Below, one piece after another: positions 8,498-16,380 of a DNA stretch of 64,000 bases. The DNA comes from Bacillus licheniformis DSM 13 = ATCC 14580. Its GTDB lineage: Bacteria > Bacillota > Bacilli > Bacillales > Bacillaceae. Numbering within the stretch: position 1 is the stretch's first letter; every line of letters starts with the position of its first letter. The stretch is from NCBI RefSeq assembly GCF_000011645.1, contig NC_006270.3, forward strand, positions 286,501-350,500, given 5' to 3'. The notes below the pieces were generated by a model. It was not told the origin of the DNA, ran no database searches, and was given only the letters and a program-made list of their open reading frames with translations. The position numbers and the translations under genes are program-made.

Positions 8498-9006
8498 GTC
8501 ATTTCATTTATCTAACAGTGAAAATTTGATTATAATTCTTCCTTTTTCCTTAGTTTCTTTAAAAAAACAGAAACAACATCACTCATTTTAAGGTTTGAAG
8601 AATCATTAATAAATAGGTGTTAAATACTAATTTTGGTCAATGATTTGCAGGATTAGGCATGTTTTCAAACTTTGGATAGTAAGAAGAGACTAAAACTAAT
8701 GACATGCACTTCGGTGCATTTAATTGAGGTTTATCCATTTTTTACTTTAGATCCTGGTCAGATCAGGTTAAAAATATAAGTATTTTGTTTAGGAGACGCC
8801 CTTATGTTGGTGAATTTCAAATTTGGGCCATAGTGAATAAAAAGTCCCGTTTTCGGGTTTCCTTAACCTGAGCTTAAAATTTAGTAGATCAATTGTCTTA
8901 GAAACGGCGGTTTTGATGGTGTAAGGCTTTTCTATAGTCAGAGAGATGGAGGCATATATGGGGGAATGCAGCCGGGGGCACCGGCTGCATATTGTGGACC
9001 GGATGT
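8498..9006. other. Non-coding stretch between ycdA-like and YfcC genes
   Basis: About 500 AT-rich bases without a supportable gene. Visible structures are a TTCG-capped hairpin ATGCAC/GTGCAT at 8704-8719 and a perfect 10-base stem (ATGCAGCCGG and its complement) at 8966-8990. The second lies just beyond the end of the YfcC gene and probably ends its transcript, although no T-run follows. The stretch may be the remains of lost genes. Confidence 0.5.
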
Positions 9007-10407
9007 TTACTTAATACCAATTATCATAGCGATAACAATCGCAGCGGCGCCGATGATAATCCAGCCTGCGATCAGCTTCCAGACAAACTTGACCCAGCGT
9101 TCATAAGGGACGCCTGCGATTGACAGTGAAGCCAGCAATACGCCGGAGGTCGGGATGATTGAGTTGGTGATCCCATCTCCGTATTGATAAGCGAATACGG
9201 CAATCTGACGTTCGAATCCCAATAAATCGGCCAGAGGCGCCATAAGCGGCATCGTTGTGGCTGCCTGTCCGCTTCCGGATGGAATAAACGTGTTAATCGC
9301 GATTTGTACGGCGAACATGCCGATGGCGCTGATTTCATTCGGAAGCGAGCTGATTGCTGAAGCAAGGCTGTTGATGATCGTATCGATAATATGTCCGTTT
9401 TCCAATACGATGACGATGGCACGGGCGAAGCCGACGATCAGCGCTCCGTATACAACCTGTTTCATGCCGTCGACAAACGAATGGAAGGTGTTGTTGATGC
9501 CGCGTCCTCCCGCAAGACCGGCGGCAAAGCCGATGATGAGAAAGCCGGCCGACAGCTCGCTTAAAAACCATCCCCATTGAAAAACACCGAACATATTGAT
9601 GCCGAAGCCCAATGCTGTAATCAGCAGGACGAGGCCGTGTCTTCCGGTGAAGGAAAGATCAGCGTGTCCTGCGGCTGTCTCTTCATTTATCTCTGTTTCG
9701 CTTCCATACATCAAACCGGTATTCGGGTGCGCTTTGACTTGTTGAGCATAACGCATGACATAAAAAATGGAGAAACCGAGCATGGCGGCATAAACGGCCA
9801 GTCTATAACCGAAGGCGCTAAACACCGGGACTTCCGCAATTGTCTGTGCAATTCCGACTGTGAACGGATTCAACATGCCGCCGGTGAACCCTGCAGCCGC
9901 GCCTAGAGAAATCATCGCCAGCCCTGTCATTGAATCATAGCCAAGCGCTCTCGCAACAGCGATTCCGATCGGAATAAAAATAATCGTCTCTTCAGACAAA
10001 CCGATCGTTGCGCCTCCGATGGAAAAGACGAACATGGTGACGGGGATCAGGAGGAAGCCGCGTTTCTTCAAGCGCTGCACGAGCACATGGACACCGGCGC
10101 GAATCATACCGGTCTGATGGATGATGCCAAAAGCTCCGCCTATTAAAAAGATATAAAAAATAATATCCGCCGATTGAATCATGCCCTCCGGTATGGCTTT
10201 AAACATCTCGAAAAAACCGACCGGACCTGCGTCAGTCTGCTTGTAGCTCCCTTGTACGATAACCGTTTGGCCGTCTTCTTCAACCCGCTTAAATTCTCCT
10301 GATGGAATGAAGTATGAAGCCAGTGCAGCTAAAATGATAATGAAAAAAATCAAAGCATAAGTATGTGGGAAGTGCAGTTTTGTTTTCTGTGGGGTGCCAT
10401 TGCTCAT
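9007..10407 (-). CDS. YfcC-family membrane carrier (YcgA-like)
   Basis: A 466-residue inner membrane protein with about twelve hydrophobic segments. A conserved N-terminal part (FPHTYALIFFIIILAALASYFIPSGEF) and long helical runs through the C terminus are typical of the YfcC group, related to C4-dicarboxylate carriers and arginine/ornithine antiporters. It is divergent from an M20 amidohydrolase. A YfcC carrier next to an amidase is a recurring pairing and suggests uptake of an N-acyl or peptide-like compound that the hydrolase cleaves. B. subtilis ycgA lies near amhX in a similar way, from memory. AAGGAG precedes the ATG by 10 bases. A CodY-like site lies in the divergent promoter region. 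Confidence 0.8.
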   Translation of the reverse strand: MSNGTPQKTKLHFPHTYALIFFIIILAALASYFIPSGEFKRVEEDGQTVIVQGSYKQTDAGPVGFFEMFKAIPEGMIQSADIIFYIFLIGGAFGIIHQTGMIRAGVHVLVQRLKKRGFLLIPVTMFVFSIGGATIGLSEETIIFIPIGIAVARALGYDSMTGLAMISLGAAAGFTGGMLNPFTVGIAQTIAEVPVFSAFGYRLAVYAAMLGFSIFYVMRYAQQVKAHPNTGLMYGSETEINEETAAGHADLSFTGRHGLVLLITALGFGINMFGVFQWGWFLSELSAGFLIIGFAAGLAGGRGINNTFHSFVDGMKQVVYGALIVGFARAIVIVLENGHIIDTIINSLASAISSLPNEISAIGMFAVQIAINTFIPSGSGQAATTMPLMAPLADLLGFERQIAVFAYQYGDGITNSIIPTSGVLLASLSIAGVPYERWVKFVWKLIAGWIIIGAAAIVIAMIIGIK

Positions 10408-10433
10408 TCCGTTCGTCTCCTTTATAATGTATT

Positions 10434-10448
10434 AATATTCAGATAATT
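10434..10448. promoter_or_regulatory. Probable CodY binding site
   Basis: AATATTCAGATAATT matches the CodY consensus AATTTTCWGAAAATT at 13 of 15 positions. It lies in the 124-base divergent region between the YfcC carrier and the amidohydrolase. CodY represses nutrient-scavenging genes while branched-chain amino acids and GTP are plentiful, which suits both neighbours. Confidence 0.5.
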
Positions 10449-10531
10449 ATATATTTAAACATTTTGAGGATATGAGCTTTACTTTGTCAACCCTGGAAAA
10501 AACTTTCGGTAATCGAGAAGGGAGAACCGTT

Positions 10532-11707
10532 ATGAAAAAACAAATTGAGAAAGAGATCGAAAATATTCGTGAAGAGCTGCTGCATATCAGCCAGTATATA
10601 GGCAATCATCCTGAACTGGGGCACGAAGAATTCAAAGCTTCAAAGATTCTGTCCGAGGAGCTGAAAAAACACGGTTTTCAGGTGGAATTAGGCACATGCG
10701 GCCTTGCGACGGCGTTTACGGCCGAGTTTGACAGCGGCCGTCCCGGTCCTTCCATTGGATTTATGGCTGAATATGATGCATTGCCTGACCTTGGCCATGC
10801 CTGCGGGCACAATTTGATCGGCACGATGGCGGTCGGCGCCGCAATCGGCGTCAGCAAAGTGATTGCATCGTGCGGAGGAAAAGTGTATGTTTACGGAACT
10901 CCTGCGGAGGAGACGAAAGGCGGAAAAGTAACCATGGCCGAACAAGGGGTTTTTGATCACTTGGACGCCGCTATGATGGTTCATCCGTATTGCAGGCATG
11001 AAAAAAGCGGGACATCGCTGGCGATGGATGCGATCCAATTCGAATTCTTCGGAAAGGCTTCGCATGCGGCGGGAGCACCTCACGAAGGAATCAATGCGCT
11101 CGATGCCGTCATTCAGACATTCAACGGCATTAATGCGCTCAGACAGCACATTCTCCCTGATGCCCGGATTCACGGGATTATTCCGGAGGGAGGGAAAGCG
11201 GCGAATGTTGTGCCGGATTACGCGGTTGCCCAGTTTTACGTCAGAGGAACGGAACGCGCTTATGTCAATGAACTGCTCGATAAAGTGAAAAATTGTGCAA
11301 AAGCGGCCGCACTTGCGACCGGAGCCCGGCTTGAGAGCTCTTTTTATGAGCTGTCTTACGATGATTTGAAAACAAATGAAACGCTGTCAGACGCTTTTAC
11401 ACAAAACATGATCGAGTTGGGCGTCGATCCGGATTCGATTCATGAAAAAGCGGACGGAGGAGGTTCGGTTGATATGGGGAATGTCAGCCAGATCGCGCCT
11501 TCCATTCATCCTTATGTGCAAATTTGCGATGAGCCGTATGCGTGCCACACACCCGAGTTTCGTGAAGCGGCCATGAGCAGCCGGGGGTTCGAAGGCTTGA
11601 TGCTCGGCGCAAAATCTATGGCATTCACCGCATATGATGTGCTCATCAATGAAGAGCTGCTGAAAAAAATAAAGGAAGAATTCAACCTTTTAAAGGCGCT
11701 GGCCTAA
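10532..11707 (+). CDS. M20-family amidohydrolase (AbgB/PM20D2-like)
   Basis: A 391-residue cytoplasmic metallohydrolase. Metal-binding elements are the GHACGHN motif (about residues 87-93), the Glu pair in PAEETKGG (about 125-132), the His in MVHPY, and HTPEFRE near the C terminus. The dimerisation insert contains FFGKASHAAGAPHEG, typical of the M20D group that includes p-aminobenzoyl-glutamate hydrolase subunit AbgB and N-acyl amino acid hydrolases. The start is ATG 10532 behind AAGGGAG. An upstream in-frame ATG at 10472 lacks a ribosome site. With the divergent YfcC carrier it probably forms an uptake-and-hydrolysis pair for an amide-linked amino acid. Confidence 0.82.
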   Translation: MKKQIEKEIENIREELLHISQYIGNHPELGHEEFKASKILSEELKKHGFQVELGTCGLATAFTAEFDSGRPGPSIGFMAEYDALPDLGHACGHNLIGTMAVGAAIGVSKVIASCGGKVYVYGTPAEETKGGKVTMAEQGVFDHLDAAMMVHPYCRHEKSGTSLAMDAIQFEFFGKASHAAGAPHEGINALDAVIQTFNGINALRQHILPDARIHGIIPEGGKAANVVPDYAVAQFYVRGTERAYVNELLDKVKNCAKAAALATGARLESSFYELSYDDLKTNETLSDAFTQNMIELGVDPDSIHEKADGGGSVDMGNVSQIAPSIHPYVQICDEPYACHTPEFREAAMSSRGFEGLMLGAKSMAFTAYDVLINEELLKKIKEEFNLLKALA

Positions 11708-11756
11708 ACGGATGATCCGAAAACGATCAAGTCCTGTTTTGATGAATATTGACGAG

Positions 11757-11781
11757 AAGCCGCCGGGGAGCCCGGCGGCTT
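11757..11781. terminator. Hairpin after the amidohydrolase gene
   Basis: A perfect 11-base stem AAGCCGCCGGG/CCCGGCGGCTT with a GAG loop lies 50 bases after the stop codon. It lacks a long T-run, so termination may be partial. The bases up to the acetyltransferase gene hold nothing else I can support. Confidence 0.55.
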
Positions 11782-11918
11782 CAGCGTGTCGACAAACCCT
11801 CGCATTCGTTGTCAGGCCTGCGCGCCGGTGCCTAGGAATTACAAACATTGGCTGTTCTAGACTGCAAGGATTGCGTTTCACGCTGAAAAGATGACAAAAT
11901 CCCAAAACTAACAGTCGT

Positions 11919-12371
11919 TTACAGGTCGAGCGATAAGCGGATCATATCGATGCAGCGCATGCCGTTTTCGTATATCGGCTTCTCGTAATGTCTCAGGAAA
12001 AAGTTCCGGTCGATGCCGGTGATTCTAAATCCGCATTTTTGATAGAGCGCCAGCTGACCGATGCTTGAATTCCCGGTTCCGATTTCAATCGTCTTAAATC
12101 CTTGAGCTTTCGCTGTTTCAATCGCATGCATAACCAATTGTCTGCCGATTCCTTTTCCCTGCAGATCTTCTTTGACGGCGATATTGACGAGCTCTGCCGT
12201 TTCAGGCCTCGTCGGCAGCAGCACATAGACACCGGCAATCCGGCGGTCGATTTCGGCTGTATAGCACTGTCCCCGTTCGAGGTAATCGTTAACCAGTTTT
12301 TCGGAAGGGTCTGCCGTCAACAGCAAATCAAGCGGCGGCTCATGTTCTGGATGCAATCTCCGAATGTTCAT
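11919..12371 (-). CDS. GNAT-family N-acetyltransferase
   Basis: A 150-residue enzyme of the Gcn5 acetyltransferase fold. The acetyl-CoA binding motif A is VKEDLQGKGIGRQLV, with the QxxGxG/A signature, and motif B is GQLALYQKCGFRITG. The end (NGMRCIDMIRLSLDL) is like B. subtilis YvbK-type proteins. The start is ATG 12371, nine bases after AAAGGAG. The in-frame ATG three codons earlier abuts the ribosome site and is unlikely. It is divergent from an amidase. The substrate amine is unknown. Confidence 0.8.
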   Translation of the reverse strand: MNIRRLHPEHEPPLDLLLTADPSEKLVNDYLERGQCYTAEIDRRIAGVYVLLPTRPETAELVNIAVKEDLQGKGIGRQLVMHAIETAKAQGFKTIEIGTGNSSIGQLALYQKCGFRITGIDRNFFLRHYEKPIYENGMRCIDMIRLSLDL

Positions 12372-12470
12372 TTCACTCATCTCCTTTTGATCTAAACAGA
12401 AATCGTTGAAATCCCCAAAAGGCTCATGCACAATAGTAAGCACAAGCGAACAGTAAAGTGAGGTACTGAT

Positions 12471-13970
12471 ATGAATATATCTGACTATGTAAAGCATGAC
12501 GCGGTTGCTTTATCTAAGCTTATCAAACATGGGGAAGTAACGGTCAACGAATTAATCGACGCTGCTTTTTCCCGTCTTGAAGAAGTCAATCCAGAACTGA
12601 ATGCAGTCATTCGGACAAGAAAAGAGCAGGTCAAAATTGAATCCAAACAGCTTGACATCAGACACCAGCCGTTTGCCGGGGTGCCGATTCTTTTAAAGGA
12701 CATTTCCCAAGCGTTGAAAGGGGAGCCTCTCACAGCCGGCGCCAAGCTGCTTTCATCTTATAAACCAAAGCGCGATTCGAATTTCGTCGCGAAATTGCGC
12801 GGCGCCGGTTTTTTATTTCTCGGACAGACGAATACACCCGAATACGGATTAAAAAATATTTCTGAGCCTGAATTGTATGGGCCGTCGCGAAATCCTTGGA
12901 ACACTGATTATTCACCCGGGGGTTCAAGCGGCGGTTCTGCGGCTGCGGTGGCGGCCGGAATCGTTCCACTTGCAGGGGCAAGCGACGGGGGAGGCTCCAT
13001 CCGGATACCGGCTTCCTTTACCGGACTATTCGGTCTGAAACCGACCCGGGGCAGAACGCCTGTAGGACCGGGCGCCGGACGGCAGTGGCAGGGGGCATCG
13101 ATCGATTTTGTGCTGTCCCGTACGGTCAGGGACAGCGCGGCGCTCCTGGATATTCTGCAAACCATTCAGCCTGAAGCCGCTTTTCAAACGCCTTTATTTC
13201 CAGGTCAGTATGAAGAGGATATGAAAAAAGGGCTGGAGCGCCCTTTGAAAATCGCATTCTCTGTAGAATCACCCGTCGGAACGCCTGTCAGCGATGAAGC
13301 CAAACAAGCCGTCCGCCGCACCGTTCGATGGCTGGAAGCGCAGGGACACCATGTCGAAGAGCAGACGAACGGCGTTGACGGAATCCGGTTAATGGAGAAC
13401 TACTACTTAATGAACAGCGGTGAAATTTCCGCGATGATTCTTGGAATGGAAAAAACGCTTGGAAGAGCGATCACTGTTCAGGACGTTGAAATTGTCACAT
13501 GGGTGCTGAATGAAGCAGGCAAAAAAGTGTCGGCAGCCGAATTTACAGCAAGCCTTGCTTCCTGGGATCGAGCAGCTGCACAAATGGCGGCGTTTCATGA
13601 GACCTATGATCTGTATGTGACCCCGGCAACGGCTTACCCCGCTCCAAAGGTCGGCGAGCTCACCCATACCGAAAAAGAAGCCGAAGCGCTCCTGAAAGTA
13701 AGTGAGCTGGAAAAAATCGAGCAGCAGTCGCTGATTTATCAAATGTTTTTGAAAAGCTTGACATATACACCATTCACACAGCTTGCCAACTTAACCGGAC
13801 AGCCTGCAATGAGCGTCCCGGTCCATCTGACAAATGAAGGTTTGCCGCTGGGTGTTCAAGTGACGGCTCCGAAAGGAAAGGAACATTGGCTGCTGCGCAC
13901 CGCCCATTTATTAGAGCAATCAGACTTATGGATCGGAATGAAAGGAAATCCAATGCTCGGCAGTCTGTAA
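12471..13970 (+). CDS. Amidase-signature family amidase
   Basis: A 499-residue amidase with the complete Ser-cisSer-Lys triad. Lys lies in PILLKDIS (about residue 71), the cis-Ser in the glycine/serine run GGSSGGSAAA (about 150), and the nucleophile in DGGGSIRIPAS (about 175). It hydrolyses carboxylic amides to acid and ammonia. It is not GatA, because gatC and gatB neighbours are absent and the C-terminal half lacks GatA features. GAGG lies before the ATG. The gene stands alone and ends at a hairpin shared with pepF. Confidence 0.83.
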   Translation: MNISDYVKHDAVALSKLIKHGEVTVNELIDAAFSRLEEVNPELNAVIRTRKEQVKIESKQLDIRHQPFAGVPILLKDISQALKGEPLTAGAKLLSSYKPKRDSNFVAKLRGAGFLFLGQTNTPEYGLKNISEPELYGPSRNPWNTDYSPGGSSGGSAAAVAAGIVPLAGASDGGGSIRIPASFTGLFGLKPTRGRTPVGPGAGRQWQGASIDFVLSRTVRDSAALLDILQTIQPEAAFQTPLFPGQYEEDMKKGLERPLKIAFSVESPVGTPVSDEAKQAVRRTVRWLEAQGHHVEEQTNGVDGIRLMENYYLMNSGEISAMILGMEKTLGRAITVQDVEIVTWVLNEAGKKVSAAEFTASLASWDRAAAQMAAFHETYDLYVTPATAYPAPKVGELTHTEKEAEALLKVSELEKIEQQSLIYQMFLKSLTYTPFTQLANLTGQPAMSVPVHLTNEGLPLGVQVTAPKGKEHWLLRTAHLLEQSDLWIGMKGNPMLGSL

Positions 13971-13980
13971 CCGTATAAGA

Positions 13981-14016
13981 GAGGACCGCCCGTTAATCAG
14001 GCCGGTCTTCTTTTTT
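13981..14016 (+). terminator. Terminator after the amidase gene
   Basis: An imperfect stem pairs GAGGACCG with CGGTCTTC and is followed by six T on the plus strand. It overlaps the 3' end of the converging pepF gene. Confidence 0.6.
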
Positions 14017-15828
14017 ATCGTACAGTTTTTCAAGCTCGTCAACCAATGTTCCGACATACGTCACAGCCCGGCGGATCGGCTGGTCTGTCGACATGTCGAC
14101 ACCGGCGTGTTTCAACAAGTCCAGCGGCTTCATGGTACCGCCTGCTTTTAAAACGTTCAGCCATCTGTCTACGGCAGGGCGGCCTTCTTCTTTGATCTGT
14201 TGCGAGACGATCGTCGATGCTGTCAGCCCGGCAGAATAGGTGTAAGGGTATAACCCCATGTAATAGTGTGGCTGACGCATCCATGTTAAGCTTGCTCCTT
14301 CATCAACCTTAACTCCGCTGCCCCAGAATTCGGAGAGCACGGCGCTAGTTTGCTCAGACAGTACGGAAGCGGTAAGTGCGTGCCCCTGTTCGGCGAGCTC
14401 ATAGACTCTCCGCTGATATTCCCCCTCAAGCAGATGGGTGACGAAATTGTGGTAATACGTGCCCATCAGCTGGTTGATGACCCAGCGCTTCATTTTCGGA
14501 TCATTTGTTTTGGAAAACAAATGCTGAGCGAGAAGCATTTCGTTCATTGTAGAAGGCGCTTCAATGAAATATAGAGACGGTCTGACATTCATGATGCGCT
14601 GCTCTCGGTTGGCAAAGTAAAAATGGCCGGCATGACCGAGTTCATGGGCAAGGGTAAAGGCATCCCGCATCGTATCCGTCCATGTCATCAAAATGAAAGG
14701 ATGCGCTCCGTACGGACTTGAACAAAACGCGCCCGTTGATTTGCCGATATTGTCAGCGAGATCAACCCACCGCTCAGTCAAGGCGGTTTCCATGACTTCC
14801 GTGTACTCCGGCCCCATCACTTGTAAAGCGTCCAAGATCATCCGGCCGGCCTGTTCGTAAGTCGTCTTTGGACTGAAGTCGTGATCGAGCGGAGCCTGCA
14901 AATCGCAGAAGCGCATTTCGTCGAGGTCTAATACGCGTTTTTTCAAGGCGGCATACTTGCGCATATGAGGTGCAAGTTCGTTTTTAATCACATCAAGCTG
15001 GTTGCGGTACATTTCGAGCGTGACGCTTTGCGGCTGAAGAAGCATATGGGTGACGGATTCATATCCGCGCAGCCTTGACATGCTGACCTGTTTTTTGACC
15101 TCTGTTTCATAGATGGCGGCGATGGTGTTTTTGTATGTTTGCAGGGTATTGGTAAAGGAGTCGAATGCGGTTCTGCGAATATGCGTATCAGGAGAGAACA
15201 TGTATTTTCCTTCATATAACGCGAACGAATTGGCGAGTGTATTGCCGTTTCGGTCCTGAATCGGGGAAAATTGCATATCCGCAAGCTTCGCCATCCCGAA
15301 AATTTTGTACGGGGCATCATGTATTTCGCCTAAAACGGCTAGCGCTTCCTCTGTTTCGGGAGCAAGTTTATACGGCTTGAGTTCCATTATCTCCGTCAGC
15401 ATTTTGCTGAAAGGCTCCAGTCCTTTCTCGTTTTTTATGTACGTCTCCACTTGATTTTCGGGGAATTCAAGAATTTCCGATTGGATAAATGAAAGCCCGG
15501 CGTTTATTTTTGCTTGCAGCGCGGCCATCCTTGAAGCATCAGCTTGGTTGACGGGGTTTGTCAAATCTTCGGACTTTCTGAGGTGAGTATAGGCGGCGGC
15601 CCGGACTAGGCGCTTCAGCAGTATCTCCCGCAGCGATAAACAATCCAGCAATACGCCGGCTCCTTCATGCAGCCTTCCTTTAAATGAGCCGATGGATGCG
15701 AGATCTTCCTCAATTTTCACAAGTGCGTCTTCCCAAGTTTCATAAGAAGAAAATAAATCAGTAAGATTCCAAGTCAGTTCCTCCGGCACCTCACAGCGCT
15801 TTGGTCTTTTTTCTGCCACTTTTTCCAA
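13993..15828 (-). CDS. pepF: Oligoendopeptidase F
   Basis: A 611-residue cytoplasmic zinc peptidase of family M3. The HEXXH motif appears as AHELGHAGH at about residues 393-401, with the third zinc ligand expected in the FIEAPSTMNE segment about 28 residues later. The N-terminal M3 helical region (residues 1-200) is intact. PepF cuts oligopeptides of roughly 7-17 residues inside the cell. The start is TTG 15828, 7 bases after AAGGGGAGG. This explains why no ATG appears at the expected N terminus. The length is normal for the YjbG/PepF group. The gene is single, behind the terminator of the GlsB-like gene. Confidence 0.92.
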   Translation of the reverse strand: MEKVAEKRPKRCEVPEELTWNLTDLFSSYETWEDALVKIEEDLASIGSFKGRLHEGAGVLLDCLSLREILLKRLVRAAAYTHLRKSEDLTNPVNQADASRMAALQAKINAGLSFIQSEILEFPENQVETYIKNEKGLEPFSKMLTEIMELKPYKLAPETEEALAVLGEIHDAPYKIFGMAKLADMQFSPIQDRNGNTLANSFALYEGKYMFSPDTHIRRTAFDSFTNTLQTYKNTIAAIYETEVKKQVSMSRLRGYESVTHMLLQPQSVTLEMYRNQLDVIKNELAPHMRKYAALKKRVLDLDEMRFCDLQAPLDHDFSPKTTYEQAGRMILDALQVMGPEYTEVMETALTERWVDLADNIGKSTGAFCSSPYGAHPFILMTWTDTMRDAFTLAHELGHAGHFYFANREQRIMNVRPSLYFIEAPSTMNEMLLAQHLFSKTNDPKMKRWVINQLMGTYYHNFVTHLLEGEYQRRVYELAEQGHALTASVLSEQTSAVLSEFWGSGVKVDEGASLTWMRQPHYYMGLYPYTYSAGLTASTIVSQQIKEEGRPAVDRWLNVLKAGGTMKPLDLLKHAGVDMSTDQPIRRAVTYVGTLVDELEKLYDKKEDRPD

Positions 15829-15897
15829 TGTGCAGCCTCCCCTTGAAAATATTTCGTGTTTCTAATTAATTATATAAAAGACGGCAGCATAATGAAA

Positions 15898-15926
15898 TAA
15901 AAAACGACGGCTTCTAAAGAAACCGT
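15898..15926 (-). terminator. Terminator after the GlsB-like gene
   Basis: On the minus strand CGACGGTTTC pairs with GAAGCCGTCG (one wobble) around TTTA and is followed by six T. It separates the small membrane protein gene from pepF. Confidence 0.8.
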
Positions 15927-15940
15927 CGCAAACCGTCTGC

Positions 15941-16210
15941 TTATTGAGCATTGCGATTTCGACCGCCCATGCTTCTCATGACGAGGCTGACGATGAAGAT
16001 CAAAATGATCGCCCCGATCAAGGCCGGTATGATATTAAACCCGCCGACCACCGGACCCCAGCGCCCCAAAATCATCGAGCCGAGCCATGAACCGATAAAT
16101 CCCGCAATAATATTTCCAATGATTCCTCCGGGTACATCACGTCTGATAATGAGGCCGGCCAGCCAGCCCAAAATTCCGCCAATGATCAATGACCAAATAA
16201 AACCAAACAT
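15941..16210 (-). CDS. GlsB/YeaQ/YmgE-family small membrane protein
   Basis: An 89-residue, glycine-rich protein with three hydrophobic segments (GFIWSLIIGGILGWLAGLI, IIGNIIAGFIGSWLGSMIL and IIPALIGAIILIFIVSLVM). It shows the GWLAGLIIRRDVPGGIIGNIIAGFIGS pattern of the transglycosylase-associated/GlsB family, which is linked to general stress responses in Firmicutes. The biochemical role is not known. AGGAGG lies 7 bases before the ATG. It is divergent from the serine hydrolase gene. Confidence 0.85.
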   Translation of the reverse strand: MFGFIWSLIIGGILGWLAGLIIRRDVPGGIIGNIIAGFIGSWLGSMILGRWGPVVGGFNIIPALIGAIILIFIVSLVMRSMGGRNRNAQ

Positions 16211-16297
16211 TGAACAGTACCTCCTTGTTTTTTAGACATTTTAAGCCTTATACCTATCTTTTGGAATTCGTGAATAAATATACAAATTTTTTCTAAA

Positions 16298-16325
16298 TGA
16301 AACCATTTGGGCGAACAAACGTATG
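16298..16325 (+). promoter_or_regulatory. ECF sigma (SigW-type) promoter of the serine hydrolase gene
   Basis: TGAAAC, a 16-base spacer and CGTATG match the SigW consensus TGAAAC-N16-CGTA exactly. The ribosome site AGGAGAG and ATG 16381 follow about 50 bases later. In B. subtilis the penicillin-binding-protein-like gene pbpE is a SigW target, so the pairing is plausible. Confidence 0.7.
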
Positions 16326-16380
16326 AAATACGGACACCATGAACCGTCATAAGACTCTTAAATCAAGTGAGGAGAGTAAG

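Noticed and set aside
11712..11894. 60-residue frame between the amidohydrolase and acetyltransferase genes
   Set aside because: It contains the 11-base terminator-like stem, has no ribosome site, and its composition is not protein-like.
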